Positions 1-10,020 of a DNA stretch of 64,000 bases are shown here, piece after piece. Position 1 is the first letter of the stretch. Each line of letters opens with the position of its first letter. The translations under genes and the position numbers were made by a program. Under the pieces are notes generated by a model, which saw nothing but the letters and a program-made list of their open reading frames with translations, made no database searches and had not been told where the DNA came from. The DNA comes from Biomphalaria glabrata (Eukaryota > Mollusca > Gastropoda > Planorbidae), in the NCBI RefSeq assembly GCF_947242115.1, contig NC_074719.1, positions 41,932,349 to 41,996,348 on the forward strand, written 5' to 3'.

Positions 1-420
1 AAAATAATCTTATAATAAACGTTTTTTGGCCTTTATCTTGTCTTATAGCCATTGGCAATACGTCCTATTTTAATATTTACATTGATTTATATATTTCTCA
101 ATCAATTTGTCGGAATCTCAGAAAAAAAAACCTAATACTTTTGTCGATAATGCCCTTTAAAAAGCCAATGTAAAATTATTTCTTTTAATAGTCTTGGTCT
201 GGCAGGCTCATTAAATTCCTATTAAATATAATTGGGATTGATTTCCATTTAGGAAACTTTTCGTGCTCTGGTACACTCAATGTACACTATAAAAAAAGAC
301 AAATATATATACTATTATACTATTTCTAAATATTCCAATCCGAGTTTTGAAAGAGCTTGTTAAAATCTAGTTGTGCAGCTTTAACATCGAATGTTTAGAG
401 AATTTGTGCATTGTCTATAT
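1..420. other. AT-rich non-coding DNA, probable intron of the whirlin-like gene
   Basis: No coding signal, RNA gene or long repeat is seen. Because the only exon of the plus-strand whirlin-like gene in this window begins at 1288 with a splice acceptor, everything to its left should be intron. This is inference from the exon position. Confidence 0.5.
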
Positions 421-616
421 CAGGGCTTCCAAAACTTTTTCCTTATCGGAACACTTCGCACATTCTGAGATTTTAGCGGAACACTTTGCTTATTTTTTTT
501 TAGAGAGATTAATTCACGTAGTGGCCTACTAGTTCATTATTCCAGTATTTTGCGGAACATCTATTCAGGCCTTGCGGAACACAAGGGTTCAGCTGAACAC
601 AGATTGGGTAACACTG
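421..616. mobile_element. hAT-type MITE (196 bp)
   Basis: The element begins CAGGGCTTCCAAAAC and ends ACCCAATC-like in inverted orientation (GATTGGGTAACACTG), giving diverged terminal inverted repeats of the hAT style. It is flanked by 8-bp direct repeats, GTCTATAT at 413-420 and GCCTATAT at 617-624, matching at 7 of 8 positions. An internal motif GCGGAACAC is repeated. It encodes nothing, so it is a non-autonomous copy. It sits in the probable last intron of the whirlin-like gene. Confidence 0.7.
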
Positions 617-807
617 GCCTATATCTTCATATGTTTGCGAACAACTTTTTTTTAAAATAATGAAACTTAGAAAAAAATTTGTACGAGAAATAGATTGACT
701 CATGAACACCTCAGTTCACTCTCAAGAATAACAACGCCCCTATTCGAACCGAATCAAAACATCCAACGTTTCATACATTGCATTTAATTTTGTTATTAAA
801 AAAAAAA

Positions 808-1064
808 GTTTCCCTTTCAGACCTTGCGATCTATGGGGCACATGATGTATAGGTCATCTGTTTTGTGGCCCACGGTTAACGAGGGAGTCATGTGGCCAGC
901 ACAATGACGCAAATTTTCCCCAACTAATGTCAGGTACTCATTAGACTTGGACTATTAGGCACTCAAATATATCCCGAAATTAGGAATCCCAGTCTTTACC
1001 AGGATTCAAACCCGGGACCCCGGTTCAAAAGCTATGTGATTTACCGCTCAGTAACCTCGCCTCC
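808..1064 (-). mobile_element. tRNA-derived SINE, family A, inverted copy
   Basis: Read on the minus strand this has the layout shared by many copies in the window: a tRNA-like head with A-box and B-box (degraded GGTTTGAATCC-type), a central part around CCCAACTCTAATGGGT-like sequence, a GTGCTGGCCACATGAC block and a 3' end near TTGCGATCTATAGG. The head is diverged, so the copy is old. It ends about 220 bp before the whirlin-like terminal exon, inside its intron. Confidence 0.8.
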
Positions 1065-1287
1065 TTTGTTATTAAATATAATATTAAAATTATGTTATTT
1101 TTTATTTTTCTTTTACAAAACACTTAAACAACTTTTCTGAAACCTGTAAAACGAACAACATTGTTATGTGATAATACAAACTATCATTCTAATTCAACTC
1201 CCTCCGCATTCACAGATGTAAAAGTATTTTCGTATTAAAACTTTAATATTTTTCTTCTTTTTTTTTTTCATTCATGTGCCTCAACAG

Positions 1288-1509
1288 CCCGGTGGATCCG
1301 CCTACGAATCTGGAGGCTTGAGGGTAGGTCATGTAATCTTAGAGGTCAACGGTCAACCTGCTGTCGGCTTGTCCCACAGTGACACTGCCCGGCTCATTGC
1401 AGAGGCTTTCAAGAACAAGGACAACGACAGAATGGAGCTGCTGGTGACTGAGTGGTCCGACACGCTGCTAGATACAATAACTGTGGATGTTGGCTTACTT
1501 AAAGTATAG
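1288..1509 (+). CDS. WHRN: Whirlin-like protein, terminal exon (end of third PDZ domain)
   Basis: The exon follows a pyrimidine-rich tract and acceptor ending in CAG at 1285-1287 and runs to TAG at 1507-1509. The 74 residues begin PGGSAYESGGLRVGHVILEV and contain ARLIAEAFKNKD and LLVTEWSD. This matches the end of whirlin PDZ3 (GGSAHNCGQLKVGHVILEVNG, ARIIAEAFKTKDRDY, FLVTEFN), which is also C-terminal in vertebrate whirlin. Whirlin is a scaffold for actin-based projections and synapse-like complexes, and its PDZ domains bind C-terminal peptides. The tail after LLVTE is about 20 residues longer than the short vertebrate ending. Only this exon is present; the rest lies left of the window. The start chosen is the acceptor, because no ATG is needed. 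Confidence 0.82.
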   Translation, partial: PGGSAYESGGLRVGHVILEVNGQPAVGLSHSDTARLIAEAFKNKDNDRMELLVTEWSDTLLDTITVDVGLLKV

Positions 1510-1864
1510 CGAGACTTCGGCACTGGTCTACATAATCATTCCTCAGTGCTGCATACTTTATCAAGAGGCCCGAAACTGGCACCCAAAACTAGAAGAAAAA
1601 ACTATGGAGAGCTGCTTTATCTGGACACCACTTCGCATTTCACCTCTGATAGTAGTGATATGTTGTAGAGTGACTATGCTTCGTCTCGTAGAACACTTTT
1701 TTCATGTCACTGTGGAGTCCTATTGTCGAAAGACATTCCAGCCCATATATATCGCAGGACACCTACAATTCGATCATGATTTTACGCACAAAATAAGAAG
1801 CAGATATACATTATTTAAGCTTAGTTTGGGATAGTTTGACGGCAGAAGGGGATTCTTTGAATAA
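1510..1864 (+). other. Probable 3' UTR of the whirlin-like gene
   Basis: The sequence after the stop is unremarkable, and a canonical AATAAA lies at 1859-1864. A second AATAAA-like site follows at about 1971. The extent is inferred from the polyadenylation signal only. Confidence 0.45.
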
Positions 1865-1866
1865 AA

Positions 1867-1974
1867 AAGTTTAGTTCCCCTTGCGGGCCATGAAGTTTAG
1901 TTTCCCTTGCGGGCCATGAAGTTTAGTTCCCCTTGCGGGCCATGAAGTTTAGTTCCCCTTGCGGTCCATGAAAT
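1867..1974 (+). repeat. Short tandem array, about 27-bp unit, 4 copies
   Basis: Four near-identical units built on TTCCCCTTGCGGGCCATGAA follow each other directly. The unit resembles the 3' end of SINE family A read in reverse (GTTCCCCTTT, CTTGCGATCTAT), and a degraded inverted SINE body starts directly after it. Confidence 0.75.
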
Positions 1975-1994
1975 AAATGACGTAAATTAAAATC

Positions 1995-2205
1995 TCGTCT
2001 GTTTCCATGGCCGACGGTCACCAAAGGTGTCACGTGGCCAGCACAACGACAATCTTAGCTTTCCCAATGTAATGCCATTCACCCATTATGGGAAAGTGAG
2101 TGGACTTTCAAAAATTCACAAACCATTAAATGACAGGCTTCAGCGGGACTTCAACTCTTGTCCCCTTCGCCTCATTGCCACTACGTTCTGAGCCAATTTC
2201 AGTAT
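1995..2205 (-). mobile_element. Degraded SINE family A, inverted copy
   Basis: Recognisable blocks on the minus strand are the GTGTCACGTGGCCAGCACAACG segment and the CCCATTATGGG region. The tRNA-like head is strongly diverged. It lies directly downstream of the tandem array derived from the same 3' end. Confidence 0.6.
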
Positions 2206-4055
2206 GCCACTATACCTAAGTAAATATTTAGGATATACACAGACATATAAATAAATGTCATCATCATAATTTGGTTTTCTTGTAGTATACTTGGCTTTAT
2301 TTATATCTAATTAGATGTATATACAGGCATAAGTAAATATAGGCCTATCGGTTATAAATAGCCATATAGCAGCCTATATAGATAGACCTATATGAAATTC
2401 AGATCTAGTCGATTTTTTTTTCTATAGTTTTAACAGTTTTTAGTGCAAGCTAAAAATTTACATGTAATTTTACTTTGTTTTGAATAGCTTTAACACTGTA
2501 ATATAATTTGTGGCTATATAATCTTCACATTTCCGTAGATGGTGCTCTGTGTCACAGTTGTGCACTGAGAGACGTGGTGAATGATTCACGGCTCGTAACT
2601 AAAGCTGTTATTAGATAACTTTGTATTTGCTTAAAAGAAAGTTATGTTTTTCAAAATAGGAGTTATACTTTAACGTTTGTTAATCTCTGGGATGTTACCC
2701 CCCCCCCTCCTCCCAAAAAAAAAAAACAACATTTTTTTTAGACACTCTCAAGATTCGAAATCGAGTCCGTCAAATCATTCGCTGTAGAATTTCCATTTTT
2801 TTTTATAATTGTTACTTAAAACAAACTCCTCAACCAAAGCAAATATAAAGTACGTAGAACATATGCAAAATAGAGCCGTCAGATTTATAACAAACAAATA
2901 ACACCTTTAGTAAAATCTCCACATATAGAGACCCCAGGGATCTTCACCCTCGAAGGCTTTCTAAATTGAGTGATTTTACTAAAGGTAAATGTGAATATTC
3001 GTTTGTTATGAATCTCACTGCTCTATTTTGTGTCTGTTCTAGTTTCTTTATGTTTTCTTGAGTTGAGGGGTCCCAAACGGAGGATGCTTATTCTATTATT
3101 GGCCTAACCATATAGTCCAGATATGTTCAAATAATTACGTCAATGTATTTTTATAGTTGATCTACTAGTGCTGAAAACAGTTCTAAAAAAACATATAGGC
3201 CTAATATTAAAATGCATTAGATCTAAATGTGAGCATTTTATATCTAGTCTGTGGGAGAATGAGACCTCATTTTTTAAATATTTTATTTATTTATTAAGAT
3301 GTCTGCCAGCTCGTTATTGATTTTAAGATGATGACAATGTTATCACGAAAACATGATGAATGATGACATTTCGTATTGTTGTAGGCCTATCATGTTTCTG
3401 AAAAAATATGAAGTGTCGTTTTTATAGATGTCATTGTCATTACCATGGTAACATATAACAACTGAAATGTAAGCCAGGAACTGAAATTGAAGAATTCAAC
3501 GTTTGTCTAGAGATTATTGGTGAAAAATAGGTAGATCTAGTAGGCCTTACTATCTCTATAATATATGCAATATCGATTTGAAATAGTTTCCTACACAAAC
3601 CTCTTGCATTGTATCATATAATGTTAAGAACGTTGAGATATATTTAATGATTGTTTGGGCAATTAGAGAAATCTCACTTTTTTAAAACAGCGTCTACATA
3701 CCCCGCCTTTGCAGATAACATTAGGCAAAGTTAATGTTTTTACCTAGTCGTGCTAATAAGGGCTTGTGATTATTTCAAAACCTAAGTTGTTTTTTGTTGT
3801 TGTTGTTGTTGTTGTTGTGGAGAACATCGATGTCACAAAATAATTAATTGTTCCACATTTGTAAAGTTAAACAGCATTTCTTGATTTTTTAAAGGGCTAA
3901 TGCTATTTGAGTATAGATTTTTATATCATAAGAAAGAGCAGCTTTAATTGAAAACTTTCAAGTAACTAAAACGTTTATCCTGAGTAGCCCAGATTCTTTG
4001 CTTGAGTAACAGCAATATTGTCTTATGTAGCTTAATTTACATAATTTATTCATAT
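2206..4055. other. Intergenic DNA with an inverted LINE relic and (GTT)n
   Basis: Between 2866 and 3040 a fragment encoding a LINE-like peptide (QNRAVRFITNK) is followed by an inverted copy of itself. A (GTT)n tract lies at about 3795-3818. No gene is seen. Confidence 0.5.
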
Positions 4056-4257
4056 CAGTGGCGTAGCTATTATGGCAGGGATGGGAGGGAGAATTTGGAA
4101 ATCATTCAAGTGGGGCCCCTAAATGAGTATTTGAATATTTTTTTACATTAAGTATTAAATATTACACCATTATCTCATGTCATGATGTCGAATGTCAAAA
4201 TGCAGCCCCCCTTCCCCGTCTAGCTTTCTCCCTGGCAAATTCCTAGCTATGCCACTG
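4056..4257. mobile_element. hAT-type MITE with CAGTGGCGTAGCTA ends
   Basis: The left end CAGTGGCGTAGCTA and the right end TAGCTATGCCACTG are inverted repeats. The 8-bp flanks ATTCATAT (4048-4055) and GTTCATTT (4258-4265) match at 6 of 8 positions. No coding capacity. Confidence 0.7.
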
Positions 4258-5554
4258 GTTCATTTATAAAATATTTTTTCGTTGCTGTGTTTAATGTGAT
4301 ATTTAGTTCAATTTTCACCTTGTGGTTTTACATAAATTAAAAAGAAATAACGTTTTATTCTCACATAATAACATTCTTTTATAAATACGTCATTGAACTT
4401 CATTAAATCATGTGTACAGTTACAATAAAGGAAATGGTGAAGAGATCTTCTTCATGTGTACGCAATCAGGTTTACTATCACTGGCATAATATATATATAG
4501 TAAATTTTCATTTCTTTCTATAATCATGTGGAACATTTGTGTACATTGTTATAGTTTGTAAATTTGTTCAAGCTTGTACATTTGTATTTTAAAAAAATTG
4601 TGTTTGTCTGTAATTAACTGGTAGGCCTGCAATTTCCAGCAGCAGTGTGCAAGATACAATAATCTAAACATACTAGAGTAGTGATTTTCATGCTAGTGAA
4701 ATTATATATAGCCTATATATATATATATATATATAAACGCTCCTTTGGTCATTGAAAATGTTCTCGCGCTATTAGATTTAACGAGATGAGTTCCTTGAAA
4801 AGAAAAACTTAAAATGTAGCTATATTTAGGCCAAACGTAGAACTCTAAGCAACCACGACGATGTCACAGAGTTGTGTCCAACTCGATCAATTTGGCGCCA
4901 ATAAAAACGATACTAAATCTCAATGTAACGAGACGAGATTACGAGCTCTTTATTATTATTATTTTTTTTTTTTGTTATTGACGGTTTTAGTGACTTTGTC
5001 TCTTGCTTGATACCCATTCCGTGTCTCTTTGTCTAACAATCGATGCTGTTGACTATTTAATCGCTTCTTTTTTTAGCGTAGTCTCGTGATGTAGTGTCTA
5101 GAGATTTCATTCAGAGACCATGTCCATAATGAACGTTGTCGATTAAAAACAAAGACTGGATAGCACTGCGTATTGGACTAGATTGAGGGGACACCGACAC
5201 CAGGAATCTAATTTATAGCTACAAGTCAAGGGTAGCTTCGCTTTAATAACGGAAAAGGTTAAGCGCTTTCGATGCTTAATCCGTTAGTTTATTGTTACAG
5301 GAAATTTTAAGTTAGGCTTAGTCATTAAATATGAATCTTTGATGTAGTGGGCAATGACACTGTCACCGTTATTGTTAATATATAGATACATTGTGTATTA
5401 TTGTACATTGGTTTACATACTGTCGGAAAGATTATGATTATATTTATTGAGAATAAAATGGTTTTCATTTGCATGTTTATTTCTTATGTTTATATTTTAG
5501 CTGTAAGATATTTTAGAAAGGCAGCGGGACAAATAGTTGAGACCAAAAATGAAA
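4258..5554. other. Intergenic AT-rich DNA, no gene seen
   Basis: Contains short (TA)n tracts near 4485-4500 and 4705-4735 but no supported open frame. Confidence 0.5.
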
Positions 5555-5689
5555 GCTCTTGCTGAAGACAGACGTAAACCTCGAAGTCAGAACTGAAATC
5601 AACTACCGGCATATATCGGTTTTTGCGTCAGTTTTTGTCTGTGTTGGCTTCGGTAAAATATATAGGTCACAGCCAATACGACGTTGGCT
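5555..5689 (+). mobile_element. Relic of a LINE 3' end (zinc-finger tail), left half
   Basis: The plus strand encodes a degraded version of the Cys-His tail of invertebrate LINEs (CVGFGKIYRSQ, compare CIRCDKICRSH at 8910-9060). The relic continues at 6131 after a younger LINE insertion. Confidence 0.55.
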
Positions 5690-5702
5690 AACCACGTAAA
5701 AA

Positions 5703-6130
5703 AAAAAACAGAAAAGGAAAAGTGGTTTGAGTGCTGGGACAGGTCCCAAAAAAGCCCGTGGAGTCTGGGAGCGCATGAGGCGTCCTGACCGCACTTCCCC
5801 GTGGTGGAGGCTGTCCAGGCCTGAGCAAGCTATTATAGCACAGTGCAGGACAGGCCACTGTCCTGTTGGCTCATATTTCTCGCGGCTATGGCCAAATTTT
5901 GATTCCCGGTGCCCCCGCTGCGGGGAAGAAGAGGAAACCGTGACTCATATTCTGTTTGACTGCCCCAGACTTGCTGATCTCCGTCTCGACAGGTCTGGGA
6001 AACCCAAAATTCTCGACCTGTATGGCGACATTTATGCACTACGCAAGACAGCAGGGTTTCTGTCCAGGGCTTTTGCAAGAGAAGATTTGAGCCTCTCAAG
6101 CCCTGACTCAAATGGAGTTTGATGATGATG
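5703..6130 (+). mobile_element. Short LINE 3'-end copy (zf-RVT type), copy 1
   Basis: One open frame at 5727-6122 reads through the C-terminal part of an I/Jockey-like LINE ORF2. It contains MRRPDRTSPWWRLSRPEQA, then CPRCGEEEETVTHILFDCP, the zinc-knuckle typical of the end of such reverse transcriptases, and finally SLSSPDSNGV. It ends in a GATGATGATG tail. It is flanked by a 13-bp direct repeat, AACCACGTAAAAA, at 5690-5702 and 6131-6143, so the insertion is well preserved. It interrupts the older LINE relic on both sides. The copy is heavily 5'-truncated and cannot mobilise itself. Confidence 0.85.
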
Positions 6131-6175
6131 AACCACGTAAAAATACTGCATTACTAGATTTGTCTTCAAAGCACA
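6131..6175 (+). mobile_element. Relic of LINE 3' end, right half
   Basis: Continuation of the 5555-5689 relic after the inserted LINE and its target duplication. It aligns with the region around 9030-9060 (AAGTCATGTAAAATGCAA). Confidence 0.4.
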
Positions 6176-6421
6176 GAGACAGGTGGCAAATGCCTTATTA
6201 AGAGGATATTGTATTATTATTTTACAGCAACAGACCATAGCCTACATAACATACTAACAAAAGTATGCGTGATCTGAAACTCTCAGAGAGCTAAGATGGA
6301 GTAGTCATTTCTGAAGATAGTCTTGTAAGTCCCTTACCCTTAAAGTTAAAATTAACAGTGAGTCCTGGTGACGGATATAGGGTCTAGTAAGATGTGGTAT
6401 AGACTGGCTTTGGATAAATAG

Positions 6422-6718
6422 ATCTACATTTTTAACTTTTATAGGCTTCTAGCAGTTATCTATAATCAGCACTATACCATTGCTTATGAACCAGAAGATG
6501 GCTATAGAGTCCAAGCTTCCCTTTCAAAAGCCGGACTCACACAAGGCAAGGGTATGTTGGGTGAGATGCCAGCTTTTTACGATAAACCTGTTCAACTCGT
6601 ACCTTCATGGAACATGGATCTTGAAAATGGTTCTAACAAATTTCCTAAAAATTTAACAGTTGATGTAGCTTGTTGGCCACACAGGGGAAACGCTAGTGTG
6701 ACCGTTATAATTTTTTAA
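6422..6718 (+). CDS. Orphan open frame, possible terminal exon of an unknown gene
   Basis: A 98-codon stop-bounded frame runs to TAA at 6716-6718. From a possible acceptor (ATAATCAG, ending 6469) it reads HYTIAYEPEDGYRVQASLSK, GKGMLGEMPAFYDKPVQL and later TVDVACWPHRGNASVTVIIF. The composition is protein-like (balanced charges, Trp, Pro, Gly, an N-glycosylation-type NAS) and unlike the surrounding AT-rich DNA. No ATG opens it until an internal Met, so it would have to be a downstream exon or a fragment. I do not recognise the family and see no convincing upstream exon. It faces the 3' end of the mu3 gene. Confidence 0.4.
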   Translation: MYIFNFYRLLAVIYNQHYTIAYEPEDGYRVQASLSKAGLTQGKGMLGEMPAFYDKPVQLVPSWNMDLENGSNKFPKNLTVDVACWPHRGNASVTVIIF

Positions 6719-6823
6719 GTATATAAAGAAATAGATTTTAATTTGGCTAAAAAACTAGAATCTTGAATGGGCTAAATGTAAAAAAAAAAAAAAATCAATG
6801 AAAACCAAAATGTTAAACAAAAT

Positions 6824-6837
6824 TTTATTTATTTATT
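6824..6837 (-). terminator. Overlapping polyadenylation signals for the mu3 gene
   Basis: Minus-strand AATAAA occurs three times in overlapping register (plus strand TTTATTTATTTATT). It is a plausible 3' end for the AP-3 mu gene, whose stop is at 9955. Other TTTATT sites upstream cannot be excluded. Confidence 0.4.
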
Positions 6838-7876
6838 TACATCAAAATTTATGACATCTGTTTGCTTTCCATATCACATAAAGAGACCTGCTAATTGCTG
6901 AACAAACAAAATTTCTTAATTAGATAATTAGAGTCCCAGAAATCTAAATTTAACACTCTATCAAGCTCAACAAAATTAGAAGGTAACAATTGTATTTGTT
7001 GGTAGAAACAAATGCACTACTGGGAATATTAAGTCAAAACATGCCTGAACGGCCTGACTAAAAAACAGATTACAAACATTTCAACAGATAAGTCTTGTAC
7101 ATTTCATTAACTAATGCATTTTAAAAATATAATCACCTGAAATCTGTACAGCCATCGATTTAGAACTTAACATTTTTAGACTGAGCAAAATAAAGTAATT
7201 TAAATAAAAAAAAAAAGTGTTTGACTTAAAAAAAAATTAAACAACTGAAGTTCAAAATAATGACAAGAGAAATTGATTTTTTTTCCATAAAGTAAAATAT
7301 TGTTAAATATCAAAACAGATTCAGCATCATTCAAGCAATAAAGTCAGAAAATAAAATTACATTCCTAGCACACAATAGTGTGAGCTTTTATTAAAGGACT
7401 ATTTTACAAAGCTTTTTGTTTTCTTTAAATAATGCAGATAAAGCTTGAGGGAGCCAGTACTAATTAGAATTATACAATAATAGAATCCCACACTGTCATA
7501 TCTTATAGATCTATTCAATACTGAATCACAATACTAAATCAACAAATAATGTGCAATACATTATTTTACTTAACATAAAAAAACATTTACATCACTGACA
7601 CATATATTCCAAAAAATAAAACAACTGAGTGGAAACTGAGCCAGATTAATGGCTATACCACAACGTCTCACAAAACCAACCTATTCAGAATGTCAGTCAA
7701 TGTACATTAACTAGTTATATATATCATGGCGTTTTCCAAATTACTTTAACCACAGAAATCTGCATTTTGTTTCAATTTAGTTTGTTTTTGAAGATAAAGA
7801 CATCTTTTACAATAATAAACCAGAGTAAGAGAACAAAAGGAAAGAAAGCAATAGAGGAATGTGGGATTAAAATAAT

Positions 7877-8042
7877 GGATGGCTGCCTGGTCATGTGGTA
7901 TGCTCCTGGGCTGTCATCTAGATGGTCCCAGGTTGGAACCTTGACTGCTGCGTCGCCCCACTATCTTGCGGGAAATTTGGGCTAAGATGCAATAATCTTC
8001 AATTCTAAAGGAGCTTCCAACATATTTAAAACAAACAAACTT
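7877..8042 (+). mobile_element. SINE family B copy
   Basis: It starts ATGGCTGCCTGGTCATGTGG, has a CGTCGCCCCACTATCTTGCGG block and ends in ACATATTTAAAACAAACAAAC, the same architecture as the copies at 28-29, 35 and 58.6 kb. The tRNA-like head is diverged. It lies in the probable mu3 3' UTR. Confidence 0.7.
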
Positions 8043-8339
8043 TCTGAACCTAAAGAAAAATGTTACATGATGAAAAGAAAAAGATTGGGAGAGATTTGAA
8101 AAATAAAAAATGGACAAAATAAACAATGTCAAGGACACTCTATTGAAAGATGACTGCTGCCAGGTAAATAATACAAATCACTTTGTGCTGAAGAATTTAG
8201 AAATTTGACTCTTCAGTGCAGAAAAGCTTATATTACACATCAGCAATCCCTACACCTAAAAGCTAGGTTGAGGTTTATCATAGACTATGTATCCAGGTTT
8301 GCTGGAGATTAATTTTAGAACGGCTGCCGGATACACATT

Positions 8340-8490
8340 TGGACAAAAAAACAATGCCTAGGACAGACAGCAAAAGGAGAATCTAAATTGACAATGGTTA
8401 TGTCTGCACTGGTTGTGGCAAAATATGTAGGTCACAGCTGGGGCAGCAAACCCACATGAAATATTGCGCTCTTCATAAATCTTCAGACTC
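8340..8490 (+). mobile_element. LINE-tail relic
   Basis: Shares the block GGCAAAATATGTAGGTCACA with 5555-5689 and 8910-9060 and encodes a degraded CLHWLWQNM-type zinc-finger tail. It is short and eroded. Confidence 0.5.
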
Positions 8491-8909
8491 AAGACAAGCC
8501 TCATATATATTTTTGTATTTATGCAGGTAGTCTATTTTTGTATTGATCCAGGTTTGCTATTTATAATAGCAATGTCCTCATTTCTGAAGATGAATGATGA
8601 GTTCATGGTTTCACATGACTACGCAAACCCAGTTTGCTACTTTATGCATCATGCAAGACTCATTTTCTATTAGTTAAAACCTGAACAACTAGTATTTCTT
8701 GGTTTGGCTTCTTACTGCTAGATGGATTGGATAAAGAAAATTCAAGTTCAAACTCTAAGAGAGCTGGGGGGTGTACTGAAAAAGGTGTTGGGGAAATGAA
8801 CAATTAAAATCTGAAATTACATGACGTGATTATTTAAGATATCTGAAAGATAAAAGTATGAAAAAAGTAATTTAGTTCTAGAACTGGTGGTCATAAGACA
8901 CACTGTTGA

Positions 8910-9060
8910 GATCTAAAAGAAATGCCAAAGACAGGGACAGACGTCAAAAAGAAAACTTGAATAAAGCCCTAGTTTGGTCTGTATCAGATGTGACAAAATA
9001 TGTAGGTCACACATTGCGTTTGAGAAGTCATGTAAAATGCAACACTCATAATATATTTTT
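8910..9060 (+). mobile_element. LINE-tail relic with readable zinc-finger motif
   Basis: The plus strand reads approximately ALVCIRCDKICRSHIALRSH with later His and Cys. This is the Cys2-His2-like motif ending several invertebrate LINE polyproteins (compare CMNCGKVCRSRIGLISHTRF at about 20.07 kb). Confidence 0.6.
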
Positions 9061-9954
9061 GGAATAAAAAACAATGCCTTTTATAATAAAAAAAAAACAA
9101 AAAACTATTTATTTTTTTTTTAATATAAACTGAAGAGTTCTAAATCGATTCTCAATATTTTTTGGTAGTCATGCATCCCACTGCAGTGTCTGCTTAATAT
9201 TGTAGAGGACCTCTAGCACCCAAATAAAATAGCATTTCTGGGACTTAGTCTATGTGCCGATGCCCAGAAGGAGTGTATAGTCAAAGCATCCATGGCATAT
9301 ATAAATTACTTACAACACTAACACAATAGAAAGTACAGAAATGTACAGCTCACATTTTGTCTTCAATAACATTAAAACTTTGATCTTCTACATTATCTAC
9401 AATGTATATTTTATCTATCAATCAACGTAGTGCAATTCAACAGTTACAATCTTATATAAACAAAAGTATAGCCGACATCTCTAATTCTCCCACTTGGGCT
9501 AGATGAAAAAAAAAGAGAAATTTAACCTGTTCAAACTTACTTTGTGTCTAGACAAACTAAGCAGCTTTCAAGATCAAAATGGCAGCTGTTAATCTCATAT
9601 AAAGTTAAGTTTCAGACTAAATAAATATTGTCCTATTCAATACTATTTTTCTTAAATACGTTTTTTGTAAACACCTACATATATGTACATGATATCAATA
9701 CAGAACAGACTCCCTAACACTAACAGTCCTATAGGTGAATTATGAAGTAATCCTAATGAAACTGCAACATAAGTTTTAGTGAACAAAAATTCTTGTATTT
9801 AAATTTTAAAAAAATACACCTTACAAGTGATCAATGGTCTTTGTGTGGAGCTAGTGTGCCAGTTATTTCTGGTTAGGATTCTCGTAGAGAAAAAATATAA
9901 AGTTTCTTATTAAGTGAAAACAATGATTATGAATACTAGGCAAAGAGCATTAAC

Positions 9955-10020
9955 TCAAGTTCTGACTTGAAACTTGCCAGCACGTGTGATGTACTTCACT
10001 CCCTTGAATGGTTTGTATTT
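9955..10020 (-). CDS. AP3M1: AP-3 mu exon 13 (C-terminus, residues 398-418)
   Basis: Acceptor TTTGCAG precedes KYKPFKGVKYITRAGKFQVR and the final Thr, then TGA at 9957-9955. It is nearly identical to the vertebrate C-terminus. Confidence 0.95.
   Translation of the reverse strand, partial: KYKPFKGVKYITRAGKFQVRT

Larger units (their letters stand above)
6838..9954 (-). other. Probable long 3' UTR of the AP-3 mu gene
   Basis: About 3.1 kb of AT-rich non-coding sequence follows the stop codon on the minus strand, with no competing gene. It contains a family B SINE (7877-8042) and two LINE-tail relics. The extent is inferred from the polyadenylation signals and the absence of other features. Confidence 0.4.
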
